A DNA stretch of 64,000 bases from Anoplopoma fimbria (taxonomy: Eukaryota; Chordata; Actinopteri; Perciformes; Anoplopomatidae). The notes under the pieces were generated by a model that saw nothing but the letters and a program-made list of their open reading frames with translations, ran no database searches and was not told the origin of the DNA. Made by a program: the position numbers and the translations under genes. Shown one piece after another: positions 49,601 through 62,400 of this stretch (positions within the stretch are counted from its first letter, which is position 1; the number at the start of each line of letters is the position of its first letter). The DNA lies in contig NC_072449.1 of assembly GCF_027596085.1 (NCBI RefSeq), forward strand, positions 23,019,522-23,083,521, written 5' to 3'.

Positions 49601-50973
49601 TTGCAGAGAGTTTTGCCTTTCAGGAGAAATAATATGAAAATGTTATTTTCTACAGTGTATGCTCAGCCCTGAATAACACACGAGGCGCGAGTGTGCAGCA
49701 CAGAATTGGAACGAGGTTATTTTTATCAGTGTTTGGAATACAGATAATCTGTTTATGCTGAATCTGCTGAATCATGGACTGACACACTGCGTTTTACATA
49801 CTGCTAGTTACCTGGTCACCTCAGGGCTCTGGTGCAGGCATAGCAGGATGGCCTGGGCATTGATGAGCAGACCCCAGCAGGGCAGACAGAACAACAGCAG
49901 GATGATGATGCCCCGCTGAAGGATCACTCCCACCCGCAGCAGGTTCTTACCACCAAATGTCTGCACAACAGCACAGACCGTGTTAATCATTATAGAACAG
50001 GGTGAACAGTAATGAATGAATAGTGGGGATCTTGAGCAAGTGCAATTGAGGGGGAGAGAAAAATTGCAAAGGGCAAACCTGAGACACCAAAGTATCACAT
50101 GCCAGTCCCAGACCACATCCCGTTGCTGCAGTGGTAACATTAATGGTCTGGAATGAATATGAAACAAACACGAATGAGTCTGACTCACACTTGAGGACTC
50201 TGATGTAACCAATATTTCTATGACTCATGACAGTAAATATACTACTATTGATTAAATCATCAGGCCTGTGATGATTTAATTGTAAAATCTTGAGAAGGTG
50301 AGTCTATAGTTTTATTATTTCATTTTCTCCCTTGAAATCACATTTCCACCTTTAATTCGCTCATGCAAGCCTCCACAAGTCTATGGAGCAAACAGATGAC
50401 CACTTACAGCAGAAGCTAATCCAAAGCCAGCCATCACTTCATTTCCCAGACGCCCACAGAACATGGTGACCACAAATGGTAGCAGGTAATTGAGGATTCG
50501 AGAGAGCAGCTAGAAGACAAACATCGACAATGGAGCAGTTGATACAGTTACCAGCTCACAGATGATACGTTATACATTACCGGAAACACAAGTTGCAATT
50601 AATTAGCGTGGCTCTCTTTGCAAATGAGCCATCACACTGGCATCACTTTGTCAGGTTGCAGCCACTGATTGAAACTAGGCAAGCACAGCCTTCTGTTGAC
50701 TGATACGTGCTTCTAAATATCAGACACCAGCTGTTTTTTACTTGCCAATTTCCAATCAAACACTCAATCTTCTGTTGTATAAATCAGGTTTTCAGCAAAG
50801 AATAGCCTCAATCCACACGATCCCTAACAGACAGAGGAAGGGACGTACACAGTGTAAATCCTTACCAGAGGCCCTGTCATCCTCAGGATGTGGTACAGTT
50901 CCTCTCTGTGGGCCAGGGGAAATCTTTGGCGCACCCACCTGCAGCAGAAAAGCTTGTCACTGGACCCCTCCAT
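46620..50973 (-). CDS. MATE family multidrug/toxin extruder, copy 3
   Basis: Close tandem paralogue of copy 2. Exons in order: 50866-50973, 50408-50509, 50079-50147, 49812-49960, 49450-49492, 49299-49343, 49071-49168, 48885-48982, 48677-48790, 48460-48527, 48189-48297, 48025-48100, 47855-47924, 47630-47762, 47398-47492, 47132-47218, 46620-46907. Total 1752 nt, 583 aa plus stop. All exons but 16 and 17 have exactly the lengths of copy 2 (exon 16 is 87 against 108 nt). Same MATE motifs ([43 protein letters not shown]), same M and D at the positions of human E300 and E389, and the same extracellular tail with NFT and NTT sequons. The frame is open upstream of MEGSSDK but no ATG precedes it, so MEG is taken as start. 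No disabling change was found, so the copy appears functional. Confidence 0.87.
48877..49091 (-). repeat. 215-bp block identical to copy 2 (gene conversion tract)
   Basis: Partner of 42905-43119: exon 8, intron 7 (48983-49070) and part of exon 7 are base-for-base the same by eye. Identity ends abruptly on both sides (gaaatctctcacc against ctgtctctcacc; ccagccaga against ccagccagt). Confidence 0.8.
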
Positions 50974-53900
50974 GTCAGCAGGACCAGATACTAATGCAGG
51001 TTTTTCCACTGCAGCCACTTGGCCCTTGCTGTCATTTACTTATCTTCGATGCTCTCCAGAGACAGAAGTCACCACTGCTGTGCAAAGTATTTCAACAGCT
51101 TAAAAGGTAACTTATTAATTTACCCAAGGTTGGTTTCACATATTTCATTTCAGGTTGGACACAAAAAAGGACAAAAAATATGTAAAACAACTATATTATA
51201 TAGTTCTGGTAACATGGTACAAAGTATATAATGAGTCACTGTATAATAATGTGTACTAGGTGGAAACCAGAGATGTACAAAAATGACATTTACAATTTAA
51301 TTCAAAATTCATATGCAGTTAAATTTTATTTTGCATCTCATTGCGTTCACTGAGTGAATGATTATCTTGCCAAGATGCCATTGTGGGAAGCATATTAAAT
51401 AACCATGACCTGCCTTCGTTCTACTTCTGTGTTGTCAGAAATTATATGTGAACAGACAGAAGGTGTAAAGTCATGATTATTCATTAACATCTCTTTGAAG
51501 AAGGGAAATCAGTCCAATCAGTCTCCATCAATTCAGGTGGACATGTTCATTAAAGTGTTTAGGGATATGAAACATTGACATCATGATATGGTTTCCTTGT
51601 CCTACTGGGGAGCGGCAAAGGTTAACCAGTCTGTGTTCTGGCAGCATCTAAAATGAGACGCAGCCAACGGCTGCTATCAGGCAGAAAACCCATTCAACTA
51701 TCTGTAGCAGAGAGACAGCGTGCATCAGTGCAAGTGAGATTCCTGTTTCATAGATAGAAAACACATTTTTTGCACTTGAGACAAAGCTGGTGTATAAATT
51801 TGTGTAGCAATAAGATTATACACTCAGATGTCTGGTGATGTATACGATTTTAAAATCATAGTTTCTAGAAGTGCTGAATCATATGGACCAAATAAGATTA
51901 TTGCTAAGTGATTATGTTTTTGGTGAATTCAGCTTTCCTCATGGACAGGGAAGTGATGAGTTGGTGCATCTGTGTGGTGCGTTCATTATTTCCATTGGAG
52001 GGAGCAGAAGTTTAATAAACACAATCATAAAAATAGCTTCCACAAACTGCCACACTGATTGCTTCTCTCATTGAAAATCTGACTTAAGGATGAAGCCTTC
52101 CACTTGGTTTAGAGACAGAGACTACAGATATATACACAGTGTGCCTGTGTCATTGCCCACTTTGGAAAATCGGACCACCCTTCCTTCATATCTGAAACCT
52201 CTGTAAAAACAAAAGTGATGATTTGGGTATGAAACTAATGTGACTATAAACTCCCCATTTTTAGCCAACCAGTGTCGTTTTTTGGCTAAATGATGGCAGA
52301 TGGCATGTGTGAATGTTGAAATCCATGGAGTGACATCTCAAAGCTGGACTATACAACTAGTATTTGTATTTGTTGTGCAACTTTCATGTTCTCTCAGAAC
52401 TCTCAGAACTTAATTATGAATGGGAGTTCTTACTTCATAATAGTGAGCAAACTGTACAAAGTTTCTCCTCGTACTTCACTGAAAAGTTGCTTTGGATAAG
52501 TTTAGCCGACCCTGACACAGCATGTCAGTATGAACATGTTCCGTATGCTGTACGGCAAAAATGAGGGTGTTCTGCACAATAAGGAGGTAATCACACAAAA
52601 TTGAATAAACTCCTCTGACAGTGCTACTGAAAAACTATATTAAAAAGCCAGAATATAATATATTTTTTTGCTAAACAGCGACAAGTGTTTTGGTAACCCC
52701 AGAATCAACTTTGAAAGGTTAAACAATCAGAGTCAACTGTACTGAGAGCAAGAATAAGTTTATTGTTATCTGACTGATTGATCTCACCAGATCAGAAGGT
52801 GTGTGAGTTCTAGCTGTAAATGCATCTCTGATAACAGGGAAGTGTCGGTGAAAATGTGGCATTTCTGTTCAGTCTGTGTGTCCTCTAGAATGAGCTCCCC
52901 TTAGTGAGACAACCCAGAGCCCTCGAGGCTTCATGTTGGCTAAATCAATCAGCCTGTTGGAATGACTGCCACGGATACCATGTGCTGCAGCGCCAGTGAT
53001 TTGTATCTGTCACTTGTTATTTTCCCTAACACTGCTCTTGCCTTTGTGTTTTCTAAGTCCATCGGCCTCTGGTCGGTATCGTCTTCCATGATTTATTTCC
53101 CCTCTTTCTCAATTGTCTCTGCCCATCCATACTTTTTTTTATGTGCAATTCACTTTTTGTTGAATAAGGCATGTTCAGCTTCATCCTGATGTGACGAACT
53201 GTTCACTGATGCTCTGTGGGATTGTCGGAGAGTTCATTTTACTGAGACTACTCAGAAAGAAAACTACAACAGCAATACAACAGCAATACAATACAAAAAT
53301 ACATACTCCAAATCTGCTTATAATCAAAAAGCAATATGCAATTGGGACACAGTGACAATCTTGATCTTAAGGTGGTTGTTATGCACCAAGAGATGCAGCA
53401 ATGGGCCAGCAAAGGCAGTGGAGAAGTAGACTGCTAGCCCTTAATAATGGATGCAAACAATGATGCTTTCAAAATGTTCAATAAATTGGTTCTGAAAATG
53501 TTCCATGAGGAAACACTTCAATTCCACACATGTTAGACCTCAGAGATACACATGGGCTGGATGAGTAATGATAAATGAAAACATTATTTTTGTTTGTTCA
53601 CAAGAAAAACTCCACAGGGAACCTTTAAGGAGGTCAAGGTAATTTTGGGTTTTGCTGATTTGTGTGTGTTTTGACCGTGCTCGTGCTGTGCCCCGTTTTT
53701 GTTTATCACTGATTTATGGTTTGTACCTTCTGTGGACAAACAGCAGTTAGTGAGCTCTGCTGAGCTGTATGATAAATCTTAACTTTGTTGATTTGCCAAA
53801 TGGGCATTTTACTGGAAGCATGCATTATAACTCAATGTCATTACAACAGCCCAAGAGCTGGTTTCTAAAATGAATCAAGTAGCCATGACAATTTATTTTA

Positions 53901-56372
53901 AAATCACATTTATCATCATTTCAGTATTAATGTCTGCTGATTTCTTGAAAATGTGAAGAGAGATTCATCAAAGCCTTTAATTGAAATATCAGGGTTTCAT
54001 TGATACACACTAGCACCAGTTGATCTTCATATTCAGTTCCACATGACAGCCCATCAATTTCTCACAAGTTCTATTCAAAAGACTGTGGCTGTGCTCAGTG
54101 ATATTGTGCTGTAATCCGCTGTATATACACATCCATCTGTGACACTAAAGATGAAGGAGAAACCCCAGACCATGAACATATTGTTGACTTCTGCACTGTG
54201 TAACATTCTGATCGAGTCATCTGAACCATCTGCAGAGAGGCAAAGCAATTTAACCCCTATACCTAGCAAAGTTATACAGTCCAAAACAAAAGATTATGTT
54301 TAAACTCTACCAGTTCATTTCAAAAGTTAAACATTAATCTGCCGAGTTCATAACTGATCTTGGTTGAACATTACTTGAGCTACAGCAATTTCATTTTAAT
54401 CCTGCTTCTTCCTAAAAGGATGAAAAACCATGCACAGCTACACTGCCTGTGGTTTCCTGGTGGATAAAAGGATCAAGACGCATTATTCCACTGATGATAC
54501 ATGTTTGAATGAATTATAACTCTAAGGAGGCACACACTGTTTATTCATTTGGTTCCCCTTAAATCATTAACTTTAATTTTGTCTTTCAAAATGCTGTGAG
54601 GAAAAACAGATCTTGCCTTAATGAGATACTAAGTTGGCAACACTGGCAGGATAGCTTGAATAAAAGATGCCCCTATCTACCATTTTGGATTTGAAATGAA
54701 ATACCAAAGCAGAATAAAAAACAAATGATACAAACATGTCAAACTAACCTATATAATATATAATATGCAGCTGAATGCTGTGTTTTAGAATTGTGAGACA
54801 TCTTGCTTGCAGGTACCAAACAGACAAAACAAACGGTGCTACTTGTTTAGCTTCTGCCTCCAATGTGTTACATAAAACTTCCCTAAAACAACAAAGGTCC
54901 ATCTCTTCCCAGAGCAGTCAGATATTTAGCTTCAGTTAAAAATTGATGACTTTGGTTCATGATGGAAGTGAAAGTTTTGATCTGTGCTATGAGGGGACAC
55001 AGCCTGTCACATCTGATGCCTCAGTGAGCAATGATATGTGGCTCCGGCATCTGACCCTCTTCTCTGAGTGGCATTTTGGATAATTGCTTTCTCAAATGCA
55101 ATCTTGAGATTTTATTTCCTCTCCTGAAAATATTCTAGGGCAGCTGTTTTCCAAATTCTTTATAATTTCTTGTGATCTAGAACTTAATCCAGAAGCTGTG
55201 TTGTCGTCTAGTATAACAGGATTTTATACGTATCCAGACGGCCGAGCTTCCAGCCAGTGCTGTGCCTTCCAGAATAATTGAGAGACCTATTTTTAATCTT
55301 GCTGCAGTGCATCCTTTCAGTCATTTCCTAGACTACCACCAAACAGCTACACCATTTATTCCAGTCTCACCACAACTGACAACTAAGGTCAACTACATTA
55401 AGCCTCGTAACCAGTTTCATAACATACCTTAAGCTGCAGCAAATACTTAAAGCTATTTTGCAGTAAATTGAATTCCTATGACCATGTACAGAATGTGAAA
55501 TAAGACAGATTTCCATATAAGAAGATGTTAAACCAGGCTTGACCTAAACAGCAGAGTGTTGCCATGCCGACTTACCAGAGGTACACATTATTATCTCTGT
55601 CTCTCCTTGCTGACCTCAGGAATGTGCTTTGGTTAAGAATGTGTGGACTGTTATTTACATCATCTGGCTATTTGTGCTGTGTAGAAACCACACATTCTGG
55701 CTCAAAGAAATATCCCTCTATATCTCTTTCTCTCTGTCCCTGGGCAGCTCTGGTGTGCTGATCTATTCAGATTTTAATGCATTCCTTGTCGCTGTCCTGG
55801 CATCCATGTATCACCTGCCAGATCACAGGACAAATTAAACCACAGTCTGCTGTTTGTTGAATAACAATCAGGCTGATTCAGTGGGTGCTGCTGTCAAGCA
55901 GAGCTGGAGGTCATGGTAAGTGTAAAGTTGCTGCTAGGTTACTAACTTGTTTTGTGTTGCAGATCGTACACTGGATGAACTCCGGTACATAAGGAGGATG
56001 GTTTCTTTCTTATGCAAGCATTGCTTTGAACAGCAGTACAGATTCTACAGGTGTGACAACGGAGGGCACTTCATGTAACGCAGCATATCTTATGAGAAAA
56101 GTGTTGTCAGTGATCATCAGAATATCCTGAAGAACACAGCACTGCAGCTGCTTCAGCATCATCTACTTACAAAGACAAAAACCCTGCAACAAAAGCATGC
56201 ATTGATTCACAAGCTGGGTCCATTAATCTTTAACAAGATTCAGACTCTGTGACCTGAAAAAGCCTCAGATATCCGGAAGTTAGGTAAAAGCAAGTATGAC
56301 AATTAGGGATGCACCAATCAAATCCTTGGGATCAGTAATTCAAGGCGATTTTTTTTCAATTATTATAATTTA
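50974..56372. other. Upstream flank of slc47a copy 3 and gene-poor region
   Basis: The first ~100 bp is the copy 3 5' flank. Beyond that no coding exon, RNA gene or known transposon was recognised. About 52.8-55.4 kb is relatively free of simple repeats and could contain conserved regulatory sequence, but that cannot be judged from one genome. Confidence 0.45.
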
Positions 56373-56445
56373 CTTAAGATAAGAGAAGAGATAAGATAAG
56401 ATAAGATAAGATAAGATAAGATAAGATAAGATAAGATAAGATAAT
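56373..56445. repeat. (ATAAG)n pentanucleotide repeat
   Basis: About 70 bp of ATAAG/AAGAT units, starting with two imperfect units. It directly abuts the LINE-tail-like segment that follows and is probably the terminal repeat of that retroposon. Confidence 0.9.
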
Positions 56446-56482
56446 CCTTTATTAGTCCCGCAGCGGGGAAATTTGCAGGCTT
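56446..56482 (-). repeat. LINE-type 3' tail fragment
   Basis: cctttattagtcccgcagcg followed by ggaaatt on plus is nearly the same as the segment adjoining the SINE at 18700 (cctttcttagtcccacaatg then ggaaatt). On the minus strand it would be the retroposon 3' end running into the (CTTAT)n repeat. Only the tail remains. Confidence 0.6.
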
Positions 56483-59400
56483 AATAGAGAAATACTTGGT
56501 AACACAGGAAGAATAAATCTATTACATGTGTATACGGAGTCTGGTTAAGCCCTTGTACCTGGTTAAAAAACAGCAGTGTCCATGTGCATGTGTTGTGCAT
56601 GCACTTACATACTAATGCAAGAGTGTATGAGTGTCAGTAGATGCACATTATGAAGGCATATATACAGTGTATGACATTGTTCACATCTCTGTTTCACACA
56701 CATTTTTTAAATTCTGATTCTGTTTTCCATGTGTTAAGGCTCCTCTGTTATTCTATTCACTTCCTGTATTATATGTCTGGCCAGATGTGACAATCCACAT
56801 TAAATAAAGTTTCTTCATTAATGCCATTATAAAATTCAGCTATGAGTTTATTTTACTCAGTTGCAGCAGGTCAACACAGGGTAGTGCCACAGCAAACCCT
56901 GGTACTCCATATCTTGAGAAAGACCGTGCAGAATGCTTTGTGGCTTAGAAAAGCTACTAAATGGACTCCTTTCTAATTTGATGTTTGCAGGGTCAAGATT
57001 CAGCCTTAAACCATGCTTAAAAATGATTCTGGTCCAAGAGATAGTTTTGTGAAGTGCTACTATCCACACAAGAGACAGAGACTTCCCTGATGAAAGCCTT
57101 GTACTTAATCAAGCTTTATAAATAAAGAGCACACACTCCAAGAATTGAAAGCTCGAGCACCTAGTTAATTAGTGAAGTAGCGACAGTACACTCTTACTAA
57201 AGACGAAAATGACCTTGATTTGAGATATTGATCAGCTGTGATAAGAGACTTATAGAGAAAAAAAACAAATATTAAAAAAAGACTGATTTCTTCTGCGCAA
57301 ACGAACATGACAAGAGGGAGAATAGGGACACAAATGAAGTGAGTCAGAAACGGTTGCTAAGTTTTAAATCACAGCTTCCACTGTGGCTGACTTCAACCTT
57401 TCATGTGAATCTTAAAGTATAACAAACCGGCAGTCCTTCCTTTCGCAGGGGAGCAATTTCTTTGCCTGTTTTCCCAGACCATATGTTACTAATGATGTTT
57501 AAATGTGGCTTGGAGAATCACAGCTCCAGCTAATTATACCACATGCATGGTGTAGAATAAAAAATCTACACAGACCCAAGACAGAGGTTATTTCCTTGTC
57601 ACCTTCACTTTGATCAAGACATTTCATCAGTTTAATGAAATCATTTTCTGTTCAGTGAACTGAGGACATATTTTGCTCAAAGTTTAGACAATTTAAACAG
57701 CTGCAGGCTCAACAGTTACATAGTCAACATGCTTCTGGCCTTTGTGTATTTTACATAATGATCTACCTCAACTCATCCATTTGACAAAACTTGCAGACAT
57801 TTCACTTTAACAGCTTGAGGTTGTAGTCATAGACATGAGTAGTGAACCATTACTGGGTTGGGTTATTGCTCGATAACATATAGACATTCATGCCTTGGGT
57901 TGAATTGTATAACTTTAGTGATCCCATATAAAAAAACATAAAAATGAGTATTCTGTAATCTACTTAGTTTTTTGATTCTCTCCAAAACTATTGACATTCC
58001 TAACAACCTCTGCTGTATTTTATGTGTACTGCAAATTTGTATGCTAAACTTACAAGGAAACTGCATTGTGAATAATGTTTCAAGGGAAACGTAACGTTAT
58101 GGATTACGTTTGACTTTGACGTATCAAAAAATAAGTTTCAAATGAGTCTGGGAACGTCTGTGTAGGGATACGACAGGTCATCTGAATGAAATGGGTTTTA
58201 TTGGTACCCAGAAGTCTCCCCTTTACTGACATGCCCATTCATTCATTCATATAATGCTTTTTTGCATACATGTTATTGAATACGTCTGCAAACTGGCATC
58301 CCTAAACAGTCTTGGAATTACATAAATTGGGTATGAGTGTAAAGCTGAGAATTGTGTTGATTAAATGAGATAAATTGTATTTCTCTTTTGTCCTCATAGG
58401 GGGGTTCTGAGCATTTTCCAGAACAAATGAGCTTGCCATCCAATACCATTCTAACGGAAGTTGCCGGATGTTAAATTTTCTTTGAAATACCAAATCACAG
58501 CATGAGTTTTAGTGTTCATCTAGGTCTCAGTATTTAAATGTGTATTTTGGAGTGATTTTTGACCTTTTAAAAATAAAATCAATTTTTAAGCGGTTGAAAA
58601 TGGTTAAATTTGATCCGAAACTGTGCAACAAATTGTCTCAGTCCCAAAAAATGCTGTAATGTTCCAAGCACCAATAGACAAAACACAATGTTTATTACAG
58701 ATTTATGACCAGAAATTATGATGTACACCACTTCTATATGGCATGTACTGTTGACCTGCTATCTATCCCTAAAGATCCCCTGTCTTTAAGGGTTAACGGA
58801 CCTTGCAGTGTGATTGTTATCAACTGGTTGCAGGGTCGAGAAAGAATGGCAAATAACTCAACTCACTTTTAAAGCACCCTAGATTAGTGCATGCCTTAAA
58901 TAAGTGTCTCCTTCCATCAACACCACGGTGGTGTAGTACTGGAGAGAGAATGGATGAGTGCTTTTATTTCTAGCAATCAGCAAAGGCTTGAAGTCATTTA
59001 TTGGTTAAGCGTAAGTGCTGCTCTGATGATGGCATGAAATGGCATAAGGCCACTGCTACTGTAAAAGCCAGTCTCCCTAATGTCTGTACTTAGTACTAAA
59101 TCAAACCGGCTGGGCCGATTCAGCCATTCATTCAGTTCAGTGAATGGTGATAAAAATTGGAGTTGGAGTGAGGTTTATAATACTGACTTTACAACACAGT
59201 AAGCCTTACAAAAAGCCAAACCAAATAAGAGGATATCCCAGCCATGATTGGTGCCCCCACACTCAAACTCTGACCTTGAAGTAAAAATAAGCACATCGAA
59301 GGGCATTCAGCTTCTCTGTAGATGAAAAGCATGTGAAAGTATTACTAACACAGTCCTGGAGTAAAACTAAATTCTTCGACTGTGAAATATTTTTATTTAT

Positions 59401-62400
59401 GCAATAATGAAAGATGGACTGAGTCCAATAAACACGATGACATGTTCATCATTACAGGAGATCTGTACAAAACAATACACTTTGCAGCAATTAAACCAGT
59501 GTCAAATACTCCAAGAATAAGACTGCAAAAGAAATAATAAAATCAACATTTCTTTTTTCAAAAGAGACTGTCACAACATGTTAATTAACTTACCACAGCC
59601 TACTTTATAATTCATACAAATTGTTAATAAATGGCAAATTAGTTCAATACCCAATAGCTAAATACTAATTATTTGAAAAAAATAATTAGTACTTGTGCAG
59701 AGGATAATTATATTAATTCAAAGACAATAATTGTAAAAACACTTATATCTTCCAACATATGCAATCATTTTACATCGTATAATATATCTTCTTTTTTTCT
59801 GTGATATTGGCATTCTCATTTGCATTTCACCCAACATGTGGTGTTTGAATTTATGTCCATTAATTAATAATCTCCCCTTATTTACAAATAACTACTTTAG
59901 ATAAGAGTATCAAAAATATGACAATTGAAAGCCATCACTTTACAATATGAAATAATAATAACATGCACAGAACAATCACCATTTAACCATTAGATCATCA
60001 TTTGCCATTTACTAGCATTTTTGTACTGAGAAAAAAAACCAACTATGTGTTATACAGACTTGATTATTGTGTAGCTTATGCAGTGATGGGAATAATCATT
60101 TTGTTGCTTGGAAAACAATGTTTTAGTATTTCACAATCTTGGAGTTAAGCATTTCAGTATTGTTTCAACAATATTACACATTTACCGAGTTATGCTAATC
60201 TGTGCGCTGCAATTACAGGGGCGGCACTACAGAGAGTCATACGTACTTAGTAGTAGTAATCAAACAGCAAATTACTGGACCACCTATTGTGTACAGGCGG
60301 GGAAAGAAAAAGACAAGACTGCTCCCTCCTGGCCGACACGTTCCACTCTGCTACGCAGGTTCTCAGTTAAACCGAGACACTCTGAGACTCATAGGCCTTT
60401 TTTCTTTCATAGCAGGTTTAAAAACCTCGAAGTAATCCTTTGACACAGTGCTTCAATCCAAACCAATAATATACACGCTCAGTGAGAACATCACGGTATG
60501 TTAACAAACCGAGGTGTACGCGTCATAGCTGTCTATAAGTTCACAGTAAATACAACTCTACGACAAATACCTAGACACTCACTCACACACGCACACACTG
60601 TATACAGTATCTAAAACGTGTCAAAGCAAAAATATCAACTTGATAAAATGCACTTTGTCATAAACTCAACACTTTGGTCAAACAAATCAAACTCTACTAA
60701 ACATCAAATACAATTTAAGGCAAAAATCAACAATTCAACAAGTCAAACAACAAAAGGTTCAAAAACATACATTGAAAATATTTCTATATACAATATTTCC
60801 TCATAGAAAAATATGTTTGACTGACAGTTTTAAACATGGATTCAATTTAATCCCGAGTGCACAAGACAGCATCAGATTTAATCACAAATCTATTGGTTCC
60901 AGTGCGGCTGTATTCAATGGATGCAAGGGCATCCTGGTTGAATTTCAACTGGCATGGGGTGTATTGTACACGACAATATCCTTCAACTAATCCAACTACC
61001 AAGAAACTAAACTAATGTTGCCACTAATGATAATTACAGTGTCATTTTAATTACGTAGACAAACAAGTTCCGATCACTTTTTACATCCGTGTCTGTCAAT
61101 CTGTAAACATTTTTCGGTCAAACCAACAAACTATTTGTGTTTAATCTTCCAGGATTTACAGTAACAAACAAGCAGCGACACTGCACAATCTGCAAGAAAA
61201 ACAAAAACTACAAATACAACTCTTTGATTCTGAAGCGAGTGCTGCAGCTCAATTGAGAACCACTTCCATAGTGCAAGTGCGACCTCAGGGGCCGAGTCGC
61301 GCCTCAGCGGCTGTGGACCCGATCTGAGGCGGCTGCAGAAGGGCCTGTTCTGCCAGACTGGTTGAGGGGACGGAAGGGGGTAGTAAGCCGGCCACAATGT
61401 GAGGGAGACATCAAACAGTGGGAGTGAAATGGCGGCAAAGGCCGGCGAGGTCAGCTCATTGGAGCTGCAGATCTCAGAGCACAGCTTGAACCTAAAGGTC
61501 ACAGTGCTTCTGTGTCCAGAGGCCCAAACAGGGACGACGTGCGTTGAGTATTTACATCAGCAGAGGTTTACTGCAGGAGTCAGTCAACATGACCACCTGC
61601 TAGCACAGCAGTCTGGTTGCATCGGGTAATCCGTTGCAAGCTCTCAACAGGTTTGAAGTCACCACCGTCGCCACATCTTTCATCCTCTGAAGTGTGTGTG
61701 TATGTGCATGAATATGAAATTATATCTACTATCTGAAGTACGTTTTGGGGATTTTACAATTAGACAATTTTACAATTTGAGCGTGACAGGGACTCTTCCC
61801 CCAGCAACTGCTTAAAATTTCAGGCACAAAGACTAAGTGACATAATCCACCGAGCAGGTCACGAGAAAAGGGCCGAACAGGTGGGAAAGTGTAGAGGGCC
61901 AAGCAGCAAGTAAAGCTGAGCTGTGAGGTATACCAGCATTGGATCCAAAGTACATGTATGTACATGTTGGTAGAGGTGACACTGTCAAAAGAGAGAGGAG
62001 AATTAGTGAAGTCTCTCACATTTGATAAGCGTGTACGCCATATTTTGATGCAGGCTCTCACGGTGACACAGCATTCATTTCAATAATTGCACAAACAATA
62101 TTTCCAACTATGTAAATGAGTGGATTTCAAGTTGTAAAGGTGGTTTAAGCTCAGCAGTAGGCCTAGTTGCATAATCATCACCATGGGCAAATTTACATTC
62201 AGTACTCCAAAGGGAGCTGCTGCTAATAATAGCATCTCTTACTCAGGTTGCCACAGGAATATTAGGTATCTAGAAGAAGAATTCATTGTTTGTTACTTTC
62301 CTGCTTTGCTGATATTGTTTCCTGCTTTCTTTTTTGCTCTTAGACTTCACTTTATTTATAAAAGATGATAATGTGTCTGTGACTGAAAGCTTAAGGATTG

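Noticed and set aside
60108..60443. 111-codon plus-strand open frame
   Set aside because: No similarity to a known family by eye, no good start context and AT-rich surroundings; likely chance.
61131..61502. 123-codon minus-strand open frame in a GC-richer island
   Set aside because: No domain, low-complexity composition; more consistent with UTR or spacer than with a protein.
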